From positions 2,913,767-2,977,766 of the forward strand of contig NZ_CP022161.1 of NCBI RefSeq assembly GCF_002214185.1: a DNA stretch of 64,000 bases, given 5' to 3'. Of this stretch, positions 54,239-63,559 are shown one piece after another. The position numbers were made by a program, and so were the translations under genes. This stretch comes from Streptomyces capitiformicae. Its GTDB lineage: Bacteria > Actinomycetota > Actinomycetes > Streptomycetales > Streptomycetaceae. Numbering within the stretch: the first letter of the stretch is position 1; each line of letters starts with the position of its first letter. A model generated the notes under the pieces. That model searched no databases and was not told the DNA's origin. It worked only from the letters and a program-made list of their open reading frames with translations.

Positions 54239-54289
54239 CCTTCGACAGCGAATCGTGACGGGAGCGCTCCCACGCCCCGCTGTCGAAGG
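54239..54289. repeat. 12-base inverted repeat flanking the CebR-type site
   Basis: ccttcgacagcg (54239-54250) and cgctgtcgaagg (54278-54289) are perfect inverted arms. The right arm ends 11 bases before the esterase ATG, so a hairpin formed in mRNA could cover the ribosome site. Confidence 0.8.
54259..54272. promoter_or_regulatory. CebR-type operator
   Basis: cgggagcgctccca differs at one position from TGGGAGCGCTCCCA, the published CebR (cellobiose-responsive LacI-family repressor) site of Streptomyces. It lies 28 bases before the start of the esterase gene. Confidence 0.75.
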
Positions 54290-54300
54290 GATGGCCCACC

Positions 54301-55443
54301 ATGCAGACGCCTCGCCCCTTACCCCGTACGTCCGGCCGTGTCTCCCGGAGGGCCTTCGTCGCGGGCGCCGCCGCCGGCGTCGTCACCGCCGTCTCCTCTC
54401 CCACCTGGGCGGCCGCCGACGACGCGCGGGCCCGGTTCCATACGGTGGGCCGGGTCGGACGGGCCGCCGATGGGACGGTCCAGTACAGCTGGCCCGGCGT
54501 CTGCTTCGAGGGGCGGTTCCGCGGGACCGGGGTCGGCATCGTCCTCGACGACGCCGACAACGACTACGACGTCCAGATCGACGGGACGACCGCCGCGACT
54601 CTGGTGACCCCGGGCCGGACCGTCTCCTGGCTGGACGGGCTGCCCGACACCGAGCACCGCGTACGGGTGGTCAAACGCACCGAGAGCCCCTGGACGGCCG
54701 GGCGGTTCGGCGGATTCGTCGCGGCCCCGGGTGGCGTGATCCTCGCCAGGCCCCGGGCGCGGAGCAGGCAGATCGAGTTCATCGGTGATTCGTTCACGGC
54801 CGGGTACGGCAATGTCTCCGGCACGCGGGACTGTTCGAGCAATGGCGGGGTCAACCGGAACAGCAACGCCGATCTCACATTCGGCGCCCTCACCGCGCGA
54901 AAACTCGACGCCGACTTCCAGATCAACGCATTCTCCGGTCTCGGCATGGTCCGCAATTACAACGGCACAAACACGGGCGTCGACTTTCGTACGTACTACG
55001 ACCGCGCCCTGCTGCATGTCGACGGCGACGTCTGGCAAAAACCGGATTCCTGGCAGCCGCGGGTCGTCGTCATCGGCCTGGGCATCAACGACTTCTCGAC
55101 CCCGCTCAATCCCGGCGAGCGCTGGACGACCGAGGGCGCGCTGGTCGCCGCGTACAAGAGTGCCTACCACGGTTTCCTCGACAAGCTGCGCACGCGATAC
55201 GGCCCCCGGACATTCCTCGTGGTCGCCGCCACCCGCCTGTGGAACACCACCGCGTTCGCCGAGGCCACCCGGCGGATCGTCGAGGAACGAAACCTGCGGG
55301 GCGACGACCGGGTCCGCCACTGGTACTACGACGCTCCCGGACTCGATTTCCTGGGCTGCGACTGGCATCCCTCGGTCAACGACCACCGGATCGTCTCGGG
55401 TCTGCTCGACGAGTTCCTGGCGGGGCTGTCGCTGCGCTGGTAG
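54301..55443 (+). CDS. Secreted SGNH esterase, carbohydrate esterase family 2-like
   Basis: 380 residues. The N-terminus has a Tat signal (RVSRRAFVAGAAAGVV, cleavage probably near residue 40). A beta-sandwich-like part (about 45-150, PGVCFEGRFRGTGVGIVLDD) precedes the SGNH domain: IEFIGDSFTAGYG with nucleophile S164, INAFSGLGMVRNY, VVVIGLGINDFS and the catalytic DWHPSVNDH. This two-domain layout is that of CE2 acetyl-xylan/glucan esterases. The CebR-type operator and inverted repeat directly upstream suggest induction by cello-oligosaccharides. Confidence 0.9.
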   Translation: MQTPRPLPRTSGRVSRRAFVAGAAAGVVTAVSSPTWAAADDARARFHTVGRVGRAADGTVQYSWPGVCFEGRFRGTGVGIVLDDADNDYDVQIDGTTAATLVTPGRTVSWLDGLPDTEHRVRVVKRTESPWTAGRFGGFVAAPGGVILARPRARSRQIEFIGDSFTAGYGNVSGTRDCSSNGGVNRNSNADLTFGALTARKLDADFQINAFSGLGMVRNYNGTNTGVDFRTYYDRALLHVDGDVWQKPDSWQPRVVVIGLGINDFSTPLNPGERWTTEGALVAAYKSAYHGFLDKLRTRYGPRTFLVVAATRLWNTTAFAEATRRIVEERNLRGDDRVRHWYYDAPGLDFLGCDWHPSVNDHRIVSGLLDEFLAGLSLRW

Positions 55444-55478
55444 CAGGGCCGGCGCCGTTCTTGTCGTTCCCCGTGTTC

Positions 55479-56009
55479 TCAGGCCGTCAGCGGCTGCCCG
55501 GGCGTCAGCGCGTCGAGGAGGCCGGCGTGGTGGAGTTCCGCGACGGGGGCCAGCAGGTCGGGGTGGCGGAGCAGGGCGGCCGCCCGGCGGTCGTTCTCGT
55601 CCGGGGTGAGGAGGCGGCGGAAGGCGGCCGGTGAAGCGCCGGTGTGGCGGCGGGCGGACGGGGAGGTCACCGCGGTCACGGCGTCCCGGGCCAGGTCGGG
55701 ATCGGTGAGCAGTCCGGCCGCCCAGCTGGCGACGACCTCGTCCACCCAGGTCCGCCAGGCGTATTCGTCCGCTACGGGGGTCTCGTCGGAGCCGGTGATC
55801 CAGTCGAGCCGGGCGGAGCCGCCGGGTCCGGCGACGCCCACGAGCGCCGCGTCCATCGGCGTCGGGTAGCGCAGCCAGGCCGCCACGGTCACCGCCTGGT
55901 GGGCCTGTGCTGCGCAGAGCGCGGCGTCCAGGGCGCCGCCGCCCGCCGGGTAGGCGCGCGTCAGCCACTGGGTGGTCGCCGCTATGAGGGGGGAGAGTTC
56001 TTTGTGCAC
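55479..56009 (-). CDS. Conserved hypothetical protein
   Basis: 176 residues from GTG 56009; the frame is open up to 56114, but that part has shadow composition. Mostly helical and alanine-rich (TQWLTRAYPAGGGALDAALCAAQAHQAV, EYAWRTWVDEVVASWAAGLL, DENDRRAAALLRHPDLLAPVAEL). No signal peptide, membrane segment or family recognised. Convergent with the esterase. The ribosome site is weak and the start uncertain. Confidence 0.55.
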   Translation of the reverse strand: MHKELSPLIAATTQWLTRAYPAGGGALDAALCAAQAHQAVTVAAWLRYPTPMDAALVGVAGPGGSARLDWITGSDETPVADEYAWRTWVDEVVASWAAGLLTDPDLARDAVTAVTSPSARRHTGASPAAFRRLLTPDENDRRAAALLRHPDLLAPVAELHHAGLLDALTPGQPLTA

Positions 56010-56235
56010 TGGGCCGGCCGTCCGTGGGTACTGGGGAGCACACGGAAAACGTAGCCGGATGCCGCCGGCCCGGAAATGGCGCGGGCCACGGAAGGGAGGT
56101 GTCCTCGGCCACATGGTCCGGTCGACCCGACCACCAAGGGATCAATGCGCCGGATGCGGACGTGGAGGAGTTTCACTGACCTCCGCGAGAGCCCGCCCGA
56201 CACCGACGGCCGGGACGCGTCGAAAGGAACGAGAA

Positions 56236-56799
56236 ATGGGACACGGCGGAGACGTGGTCGAGGAATTGAAGACCGACCACCGCGAAGTGGAAGAGCTCTT
56301 CGGAAAGATCGAGCAACTGCCGTCCGGGAATGCGCAGCGCAAGGAATACGCGGACCTGGTCACCATCGAACTGGTACGGCACTCCGTAGCGGAGGAGGCG
56401 TACCTCTACCCGGCGGTCCGTAAGCATGTGAGGGACGGTGACGCGCTCGCCGACCGGGAGCTGGAGGATCATGCCGAGGCCGAGCGGACCATGAAGGATC
56501 TGGAGCGGTGCGAGGCCAACGATCCCGATTTCGACCGGCTGATCGCCCAGCTCATGACCCAGATCAGGCAGCATGTGCGGGACGAGGAGAGCAATCTCTT
56601 CCCGCGCCTGTCCCAGTCCTGTTCGGTCGAGATGCTCGAAGAACTCGGTGAGAAGGTGCGGATGGCCAAGAAGACGGCTCCCACCCGCCCGCACCCGGCC
56701 GCGCCGTCCAAGCCTCCGGCCAACAAGTTGCTCGCCCCCGGCCTCGGCCTCGTCGACCGCATGCGCGACGCGATGACCGGGCGCGGCAAGAGCTCCTGA
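56236..56799 (+). CDS. Hemerythrin HHE-domain protein
   Basis: 187 residues; ATG 56236 with AAAGGAAC upstream. Four helices with the iron-ligand pattern: LKTDHREVEELF, LVRHSVAEEAYLYP, LEDHAEAERTM and QHVRDEESNLFP. The HHE family binds a di-iron centre and takes part in oxygen, nitric-oxide or stress sensing. A Pro/Lys-rich C-terminal tail follows. Flanked by a terminator downstream. Confidence 0.9.
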   Translation: MGHGGDVVEELKTDHREVEELFGKIEQLPSGNAQRKEYADLVTIELVRHSVAEEAYLYPAVRKHVRDGDALADRELEDHAEAERTMKDLERCEANDPDFDRLIAQLMTQIRQHVRDEESNLFPRLSQSCSVEMLEELGEKVRMAKKTAPTRPHPAAPSKPPANKLLAPGLGLVDRMRDAMTGRGKSS

Positions 56800-56825
56800 G
56801 CGACGGGCTCCGCCGGCGGGGCGTT

Positions 56826-56857
56826 GGGCTCAGGGCAGGCTTCGACGCCCTGAACCC
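56826..56857. terminator. Hairpin terminator after the hemerythrin gene
   Basis: gggctcagggc (56826-56836) pairs with gccctgaaccc (56847-56857) with one mismatch and a 10-base loop. Confidence 0.55.
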
Positions 56858-56896
56858 TTCGGCGTCCGCCCCGCGGGTGTCCTACCGTGGAGCGCC

Positions 56897-57736
56897 ATGA
56901 AGCTCTTGATCGTCGGCGGCAGCGGGTTCCTGGGAACCGAGTTGGCGCGCCGGGCCGCGGCGGCGGGATACGAGACGGCGGCGACCTACGCCTCCCGCCC
57001 CGGTACGGCCCCGGACGTCGCCTGGCGCGCCCTCGATGTCCGGGACGCCGCGCAGGTGACCAGGGTGGTGGCCGATGTGGCCCCCTCGGTCGTCGTCAAC
57101 GCGTCGAGCGGCGGGGCCGACTGGGCGGTCACCGCCGAGGGCTCACTGCGCGTGGCGATGGCCGCGGTGGAGCACGGCTGCCGCCTGGTCCATGTGTCCA
57201 GCGACGCCGTGTTCTCGGGCGACCGGGTCCACTACGACGAGACGTGCCTCCCCGACCCCGTCACTCCCTACGGTGCCGCGAAGGCCGCGGCGGAGACCGG
57301 CGTCCGGCTGCTGGCGCCGCACGCGGTCGTGGTACGTACGTCGCTGATCATCGGGGACGCCGGAACCCGGTCCGTGCACGAACAGCATGTGCACGACCTG
57401 GTGGCCGGTGTCCTCGCCGGAGTGCTGTTCACCGACGTCGTGCGCTGCCCGGTGCACGTGTCCGACCTGGCTGCGGCGCTGCTGGAGCCGGCCGTGTGCG
57501 AGTCCGTCGAGGGCGGTGTGTGGCACATCGCGGGCCCGGAGGCCCTGAGCCGTCACCAACTCGGTGTCCTCGTCGCCCGCCGCGACGGGCTCGACACGTC
57601 ACTGCTGCCCGCCGGACGACGAGTCGACGGCGGCCTGCGTGGGGCCCTCGATGTCCGGCTGGACAGCCGTGCCACTCGACGGCGGTTGCGTACTCCGCTT
57701 CGTGGCGCGCGGGAGTTCCTCGCGGCAGGGACGTGA
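56897..57736 (+). CDS. NAD(P)-dependent reductase (RmlD-like, extended SDR)
   Basis: 279 residues. The dinucleotide-binding motif is LLIVGGSGFLGTEL at the N-terminus; LVHVSSDAVFSGDRVHYDE and PVTPYGAAKAAAE (Y-x3-K catalytic pair) follow, as in dTDP-4-dehydrorhamnose reductase-like enzymes. VVRTSLIIGD and GVWHIAGPEALSR are also typical. No dTDP-sugar genes are nearby, so the substrate is unknown. It is convergent with the Rieske oxygenase 15 bases away. Confidence 0.88.
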   Translation: MKLLIVGGSGFLGTELARRAAAAGYETAATYASRPGTAPDVAWRALDVRDAAQVTRVVADVAPSVVVNASSGGADWAVTAEGSLRVAMAAVEHGCRLVHVSSDAVFSGDRVHYDETCLPDPVTPYGAAKAAAETGVRLLAPHAVVVRTSLIIGDAGTRSVHEQHVHDLVAGVLAGVLFTDVVRCPVHVSDLAAALLEPAVCESVEGGVWHIAGPEALSRHQLGVLVARRDGLDTSLLPAGRRVDGGLRGALDVRLDSRATRRRLRTPLRGAREFLAAGT

Positions 57737-57751
57737 GGCGTGCGTCGCACG

Positions 57752-58810
57752 TCACCGGGACGTGGTGGGCTCCGGTGGGGCGAGGTTGCGGCGGTAGAAG
57801 CGGCGGTAGGCGCGGACGGTGGGGCCGTCGTCTGCGGACCAGAGGTCCTTGGCCACGGGGCGCATCCAGCGCAGGATGGCGACGTCCGCGTCGTGGTTGC
57901 GGCGTACCAGGCGCCAGACGAAGGCCGCCCAGAGCCGGTTGACCGGCCACAGCAGCCAGTCGGGGCCGAGTTTGCGGACGATCAGGCCCCAGGTGGCGAT
58001 CGTGACTCCGGGGCGTACGGGGCTCACGGCCGCGACGAAGGCCATCGAGGGTGGTGTGTCGGCGGGTTCCGGACCCCGCTGTGGGGTGACCAGGGCCGTG
58101 GTCGGGTTCACCAACGAGGCCAGGGCGTACGGGCGGAAGTGGTGGATGCGGGTGCCGTCCGGGTCGGCGGGCTGGATACGGAACGAGAAGTGCCGGCCTT
58201 CGTCGCGCAGGATGACGGAGGTCATCCGGCGGCCGGGGCTGTGTGTGTAGGGCCAGTGCGCGACGTCGGTGACGTGTTCGCTGATGGGGAGCAGGTCCGT
58301 GTAGCAGATCAGTACCCGGCCCGCCAGGTGCATATGGCGGCGGCGGTCCTCGGCGAAGTCCAGGCCGGTCAGCGGCTCCGCCGGTCCCAGGCCGTGCCAG
58401 AACCAGATGATCCCCGCCCGCTCGGTGACGGGGACACTCCGCTGGGTGGCCCGCGGCGGGATGCGGTCCGCTCCGGGGATCTTCCGGCAGATGCCTTCCG
58501 TGTCGAACTCCCAGGCATGGAAGCCGCAGACGAGGTGTTCCCCGCTGACCTTCCCGCAGCGGCTGAGGTCCGCCCCCATGTGGCAGCACTGGCTGTCGAT
58601 CATGCCGAGCCGCCCGTCGTCGGTCCGGAACAGCGCGTACTGCCGGCTCATGTACGTCACCGGGACCACCTCGCCGCACGACAGATGGCTGCTGAAGCGG
58701 GCGAAGTACCAGCCGACCGGCACACGTTCCTGCTCGTCGCCGACGGCGGGAAGGAGTCGGTCGTCGAGCTCGCGGTCGTAGGGGCGCGTTCGGCCGCGCC
58801 GGAGCTTCAT
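57752..58810 (-). CDS. Rieske non-haem iron oxygenase
   Basis: 352 residues. The Rieske [2Fe-2S] ligands are in SQCCHMGADLSRC (C-x-H) and LVCGFHAWEF (C-x2-H), near residues 75-100. The catalytic iron region has HVTDVAHWPYTH. The layout is that of KshA-type (steroid/cholesterol) oxygenases. Its start overlaps the stop of the flavin monooxygenase by four bases, so the two form an operon. It needs a reductase, not seen here. The substrate is unknown; a terpenoid or steroid is plausible. Confidence 0.88.
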   Translation of the reverse strand: MKLRRGRTRPYDRELDDRLLPAVGDEQERVPVGWYFARFSSHLSCGEVVPVTYMSRQYALFRTDDGRLGMIDSQCCHMGADLSRCGKVSGEHLVCGFHAWEFDTEGICRKIPGADRIPPRATQRSVPVTERAGIIWFWHGLGPAEPLTGLDFAEDRRRHMHLAGRVLICYTDLLPISEHVTDVAHWPYTHSPGRRMTSVILRDEGRHFSFRIQPADPDGTRIHHFRPYALASLVNPTTALVTPQRGPEPADTPPSMAFVAAVSPVRPGVTIATWGLIVRKLGPDWLLWPVNRLWAAFVWRLVRRNHDADVAILRWMRPVAKDLWSADDGPTVRAYRRFYRRNLAPPEPTTSR

Positions 58811-60295
58811 GCGGTGATCTCCTCCTCGTTCACGGGGCAGGCCGGTGTCGGGCCGGGTGCCGTCCAGGTGTAGGCGTCCGGGTCGAAGTGGTTCAGGTGG
58901 TGGAGGAGTTGGCCGGTGGACCAGGGCCAGCAGAAGGTGTTGCGTCCGCTCGGGCTGAAGTAATAGCTGCTGCAGCCACCAGAGTTGTAGACAGTGGTGC
59001 TCAGCGCCTCCTGGACGGCGGCGTTGAAGCGGGCCTGTACAGCGGGTCGCAGGTCCAGGGAGGCCTTGCCCGCGGTACGCAGATGGGCCAGTGCCGCCGT
59101 GAGGTGGGCCAGTTGGCCCTCGACGACGGTGACGGTGGAGGTGGAGCCGGTCAGTACGTTCGGGCCCAGCAGCAGGAAGAGGTTCGGGAAGCCGCTGACG
59201 CTGGTGCCGAGGTAGGCCTGGGGGCCGTCGCCGTCCCAGGTGTCCCGGAGCGTACGGCCGTGCGTGCCGTGCACGTTCCGGGCCAGCGGCAGCTCGCCGA
59301 CGTGGAAGCCCGTGGCCAGGACGATCACATCGGCCTCGGCCTCACTGCCGTCGGCGCCGATGACCCGGTTTCCGTCCACCTCGGCCAGGGCGGTCGGGTG
59401 GAGCCGGACGTGAGGGCGGGACAGCGCCGGGTAGTACGTGCTCGATGTCAGCAGCCGTTTGCAGCCCAGCCGGTAGTCCGGGGTGAGTGCCCGGCGCAGC
59501 CCCGGATCCCGGACCGCCCGGCGCAGATGGGCCCGTGCGGCGGCCTCCACCGGTCGGACGAGCCGGGGGTGGCGGAAGGCGTAGCCGAGGCCCTCCTGGA
59601 CGCGGTACTGGGCGGCCCGCAGGACACGTTGGGCGCCCGGCGCGCGCAGCCAGCCGGGGATGCCGTGATCCGGCTTGGGCAGCAGCCAGTGGGCGGTGCG
59701 TTGGAAGACGTGCACGTCGGCGGCCCGCTCCTGGATCGCGGGGACCACCTGCACGGCGGAGGCCCCGCTGCCGATGACCGCGATCCGTCGTCCGGTCAGC
59801 CGGACCGAGGGGTCCCAGCGGGCGGTGTGCACCACCGGGCCGTCGAACTCGGTCAGTCCCGGGACCTCGGGCCATCGTGGGCGTCGCCAGGGGCCGGTCG
59901 CCAGGACGAGTACGGGGGCGCTGTACGGGCCGTCGTTCGTCTCCAGGTGCCAGCGCCGTTCCCGGTCGTCCCAGCGGGCCTCCCGTACATCGACGCCGTG
60001 GCGCAGTGACGGGCCGATGCCGTGCCGCCGTACCGTCGTCCGCAAGTAGTCGTGGATCTCCCGCTGTTCGGCGAAGATCCGGCTCCACTGACGGGTTCGG
60101 GGCGAAGGAGTAGCTGTACAGCGAGGACGGGACGTCGCACGCGCATCCCGGGTAGGTGTTCTCCCGCCAGGTGCCGCCCACCTCCGGTGCTCTCTCCAGT
60201 ACCAGGATGTCCTGGTGGCCCTCCTGGCGCAGCCTGATGGCAGCGCCGATTCCGGAAACCCCCGCACCCACCACGATGATCTCTGCGTTCGCCAC
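58807..60295 (-). pseudogene. Flavin-containing monooxygenase (Baeyer-Villiger type) with one-base frameshift
   Basis: Begins at ATG 60295 with ANAEIIVVGAGVSGIGAAIRL (FAD site) and VGGTWRENTYPGCACDV. After FAPNP the frame changes; the rest (WSRIFAEQREIHDYLR) reads on in another frame to 58807. Removing one base at 60091 restores a 495-residue protein. The Baeyer-Villiger fingerprint is FDGPVVHTARWDP, the NADP site is IAVIGSGASAVQVVP, and VLATGFHVG follows. Because the rest is well conserved, a sequencing insertion is as likely as a real mutation. It would act with the Rieske partner downstream. Confidence 0.8.
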
Positions 60296-60369
60296 GCCCT
60301 CAGTGTGGAAGGCTGCGCGACGCCGCCGTCAGGGCGTGAACCGGCGTCTGCGGGGAGCGCGCGGAGCAT

Positions 60370-60411
60370 ACGCGGAAGCGGCTCGTCCGCGCGGACGAGC
60401 CGCTTCCGCGT
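60370..60411. terminator. 42-base perfect palindrome, probable terminator
   Basis: Two 21-base arms (60370-60390 and 60391-60411; core gcggctcgtccgc) with no spacer. It lies 29 bases beyond the aminotransferase stop. Confidence 0.65.
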
Positions 60412-60439
60412 GCGTGTCTCAGCGGGCGGAGTACGTGCT

Positions 60440-61627
60440 TCAGCGGGCGGAGCGCGCGATGCCGGCCATCACCTCGACGGTCCGGTCGAGTTCGGTCTCC
60501 GTGTTGTAGTAGTGCGGGGAGAGCCGTACCAGAGGGTGGACGCCTCGGTTCTCCGTGTCGAACTGGGTGTGTTCGGGGACCGTGGTCGTGACGTTGATGC
60601 CGTGGCGGGCGAGCGCGGCGGCGACCTCGGGCGCGGGCAGGCCGTCGACCTTGGCGGTGACGATGGCGCACCGGTGGGCGCCGAGATCGTGGGTGGTGAC
60701 GCCGGGCAGGTCGTCGAGCCGGTCGCGGAGATACGCGCCGAGGGCGACGGCTCGCTCGCCGATCCGGTCCAGGCCCAGGTCGAGGGCCTGGCGTACGGCC
60801 GTGTCCAGGCCGAGGACGTCGGCGTAGCTCTTCTCCCAGGTCTCGAAGCGCCGGGCGCCGGGGCGCCAGGTGAAGCCGCGCTCGCCGTCCCAGACGGCCG
60901 ACTCGATCTCGCAGACGTACGGGTCCAGGTACTCCAGCGCCTCGTGCCGCACCCACAGGAAGCCCGTTCCGCGTGGGCCGCGCAGGAACTTGCGGCCGGT
61001 GCCGGTGAGCAGGTCGCAGCCGATGGCGGCGACGTCGACGGGGAACTGGCCCACGGACTGCGTGGCGTCCAGCAGGAACGGCACCCCGGCGGCGCGGGTG
61101 ATCCGGCCGATCTCGGCGGCCGGGTTGACCAGACCGCCGCTGGTGGGGACGTGGGTGACGCCGACGAGCCTGGTGCGCTCGTCGATCAGGTCGGCCAGGG
61201 CGGCGGTGTCGAGCTGTCCGGACTCGTCGTCCGGGACGACGACGATCTCCGCGCCGGTGCGTTGGGCGACCTGGAAATAGGCGAGCACGCTGCTTCCGTA
61301 CTCGTCCCGGCCGGTGAGGATGCGGTCGCCCGGCTTGAACGTCATCGCATAGAACGCGGCGTTCCAGGCGTGGGTCGAGTTGTCGAACAGCGCGACCTCC
61401 TCGGGCCGCCCGCCCACCAGTCGGGCGAGGCTCGCGTAGGTGGCGTCGATCCTCTCCTGTTCCTGCCGCGCCGCCTCGTAGCCGCCGATGGCCGCCTCCA
61501 GTTCCAGATGGGCGGTGACGGTGTCCAGGGTCCGGCGGGAGAGCAGGGCGGCTCCGGCGTTGTTGAGGTGCACGCGGTTGGCGGTGCCCGGGGTGTCCCC
61601 GCGCAGTGCGTCGATATTCATGTCCAT
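60440..61627 (-). CDS. Class V aminotransferase (PLP enzyme)
   Basis: 395 residues from ATG 61627, preceded by GGGAAGGG; the frame is open to 61747. NRVHLNNAGAALL opens the fold; GDRILTGRDEYGSS, GVTHVPTSGGLVNP and FLLDATQSVGQFPVDV are conserved. GTGRKFLRGPRGTGFL holds the PLP lysine. RLSPHYYNTETELDR closes the domain. Relatives include cysteine desulfurase-like and isopenicillin N epimerase-like enzymes; the substrate is unknown. Divergent from the CoA carboxylase gene. Confidence 0.9.
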   Translation of the reverse strand: MDMNIDALRGDTPGTANRVHLNNAGAALLSRRTLDTVTAHLELEAAIGGYEAARQEQERIDATYASLARLVGGRPEEVALFDNSTHAWNAAFYAMTFKPGDRILTGRDEYGSSVLAYFQVAQRTGAEIVVVPDDESGQLDTAALADLIDERTRLVGVTHVPTSGGLVNPAAEIGRITRAAGVPFLLDATQSVGQFPVDVAAIGCDLLTGTGRKFLRGPRGTGFLWVRHEALEYLDPYVCEIESAVWDGERGFTWRPGARRFETWEKSYADVLGLDTAVRQALDLGLDRIGERAVALGAYLRDRLDDLPGVTTHDLGAHRCAIVTAKVDGLPAPEVAAALARHGINVTTTVPEHTQFDTENRGVHPLVRLSPHYYNTETELDRTVEVMAGIARSAR

Positions 61628-61846
61628 GCCCACACCCTTCCCACGCGTCAGCGCTCGGTGAACTGGGCCCGGCCCGGCTGGTCGGCGTTCGGGATGGGTG
61701 GTGCCGGTGTCGTACGGCCCTACGGCTCTCTTGTCACCCACGGACAAACACCGGCCCCACAGGACTCATCTCCCGCAAACAGAACGGCGATCGCCCCGCC
61801 CGCTCCTTCCCCGCTGCCATATTCGAAAGCCCCTTCGGAGGTGGCT

Positions 61847-63401
61847 GTGACGCCAGAGGTGACGACATCCCGGGCCAGGCAGTCGGCGGAGCGGGCGGTG
61901 ACACCCGTGCCTGCCTCAACCGCTGCCCCGACCGCCGACCCGGCCGGCGGCCGCGCCATCGATCGCTTCGCCTACCTCGAGAGCCGTCGGGCGCGGGCGG
62001 TCGCTCTCGGTGGGCCGCGACGGCGTGGTGAGTACGGCGCCGAGAGCGGATCGACCTGCTGCTGGACGCGGGGTCGTTCACCGAGACCGGCCTGTTCGTG
62101 CGGGCCCGGCCCACCGGCGACGGCGCCCACCGCCCGTGCGGCGACGGCGTGGTCACCGGGCACGGCACGGTCGACGGCCGCCCCGTCTGTGTGTTCGCCC
62201 AGGACTCCACGATTTTCGGCGGCACCATGGGCGAGGCCTTCGGCGAGAAGACGCTCGCCCTGATGGACCTCGCCCTGAAGACCGGCTGTCCGGTCATCGG
62301 GCTCAACGACGGCGGTGGCGCCCGTATCCAGGAGGGGGTCACCTCGCTCGCCCGCTACGCCGAGCTGGTCCGGCGCAACGTACGGGCCTGCGGGGTGATC
62401 CCGCAGATCTCGGTCGTCCTCGGACCGTGCGCCGGCGGGGCCGCGTACTCGCCCGCCATCACCGACTTCACCGTGATGGTGGACTGCGCCTCGCACATGT
62501 TCGTCACCGGGCCCGACGTCATCGAGACGGTCACCGGCGAGCGCACCAGCGCCGAGGAACTGGGCGGCGCCCGTACCAGCAACACCGTCAACGGCAACGC
62601 GCACTACCTCGCCGCCGACGAGGTGGACGCCCTCGACACCGTACGGGACCTGCTGTCGTACCTGCCCGCCGACAATCTGGAGCAGCCGCCTCGGTACGCG
62701 CCGGGGGCCGCGCCCGACGGTCTGCGCCTCGACGCGGTCGTGCCGGACCGGCTCGGGCAGGCGTACGACATGCGGGACATCCTGCGTGAGGTCGTGGATG
62801 ACGGTGAACTCCTCGAGATACAGGAGCTGTTCGCGCCGAACATCATCTGTGCCCTGGCCCTCGTCGAGGGCGCTTCGGTCGGTGTCGTCGCCAACCAGCC
62901 GCTGCACGCCGCCGGCTTCCTCGACATCGACGCCTCCGAGAAGGCGGCGCGCTTCGTACGGTTCTGCGACGCGTTCGGTATCCCGCTGCTGACCTTCGCC
63001 GACGTCCCCGGCCATCTCTCCGGTGCCCGTCAGGAGCAGGCCGGGATCATCCGGCGGGGCGCCAAACTGCTGTACGCGTACGCCGAGGCGACCGTCCCCA
63101 AGGTCACGGTGGTGGTGCGCAAGGCGTACGGCGGCGGATACGCGGTGATGGGCTCCAAGCACCTGGGCGCCGACATCAATCTGGCCTGGCCCACCGCGCG
63201 CATCGCCGTCATGGGCGCCGGCGCGGTCGGCGTCCTGCACCGGCGCGAACTCGCCGCCGCGGCCGACCCCGACGCGCTGCGCGCCCGCCTCGTCGCCGCG
63301 TACGAGAGCACCCACGGGACGGCGGCGGCGACGTGGGCGCCCACCTCGGCTACACCGCCGACGCCGACGCGGCGGCCGCCTTCGCGGCGGGCGAGGTCTG
63401 A
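61847..63401 (+). pseudogene. Acyl-CoA carboxylase beta subunit with two one-base frameshifts
   Basis: From GTG 61847 (GGAGGTGG upstream): GRAIDRFAYLESRRARAVALGG in the first frame. A second frame, from ERIDLLLDAGSFTETGLFV, runs through DSTIFGGTMGEAFGEKTLAL, LNDGGGARIQEGV, LGPCAGGAAYSPA and SKHLGADINLAW. A third ends in GAHLGYTADADAAAAFAA. Adding one base near 62041 and one near 63325 gives about 518 residues, the normal size of a propionyl/acetyl-CoA carboxylase carboxyltransferase. As the sequence is otherwise intact, sequencing deletions are likely. It would need a biotin-carrying alpha subunit, not in the window. Confidence 0.8.
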
Positions 63402-63424
63402 GCCCCCACGTATGACGTCGAAGG

Positions 63425-63449
63425 GCCCGGGAGGGCAAACCTCCCGGGC
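63425..63449. terminator. Hairpin terminator after the carboxylase gene
   Basis: gcccgggagg (63425-63434) pairs with cctcccgggc (63440-63449) around a 5-base loop, 23 bases beyond the carboxylase stop. Confidence 0.65.
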
Positions 63450-63559
63450 TCAACGCCGGGGCATCCTCGCCAGAAACAGGTGAAGTCCAGCGGCTGCTCG
63501 GCCAGGCTGCGCGCCGACTCCTTGTCACAAGAAACCAACTGTCGCTACGTCAGCCGGAG

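Noticed and set aside
60215..62263. A 682-codon + strand open frame
   Set aside because: Opposite the aminotransferase for most of its length; only its last 130 codons coincide with the true carboxylase start.
63350..63538. A tRNA or small gene in the region after the carboxylase
   Set aside because: The segment contains a terminator hairpin but no cloverleaf, and the short - strand frame has no ribosome site or recognisable product.
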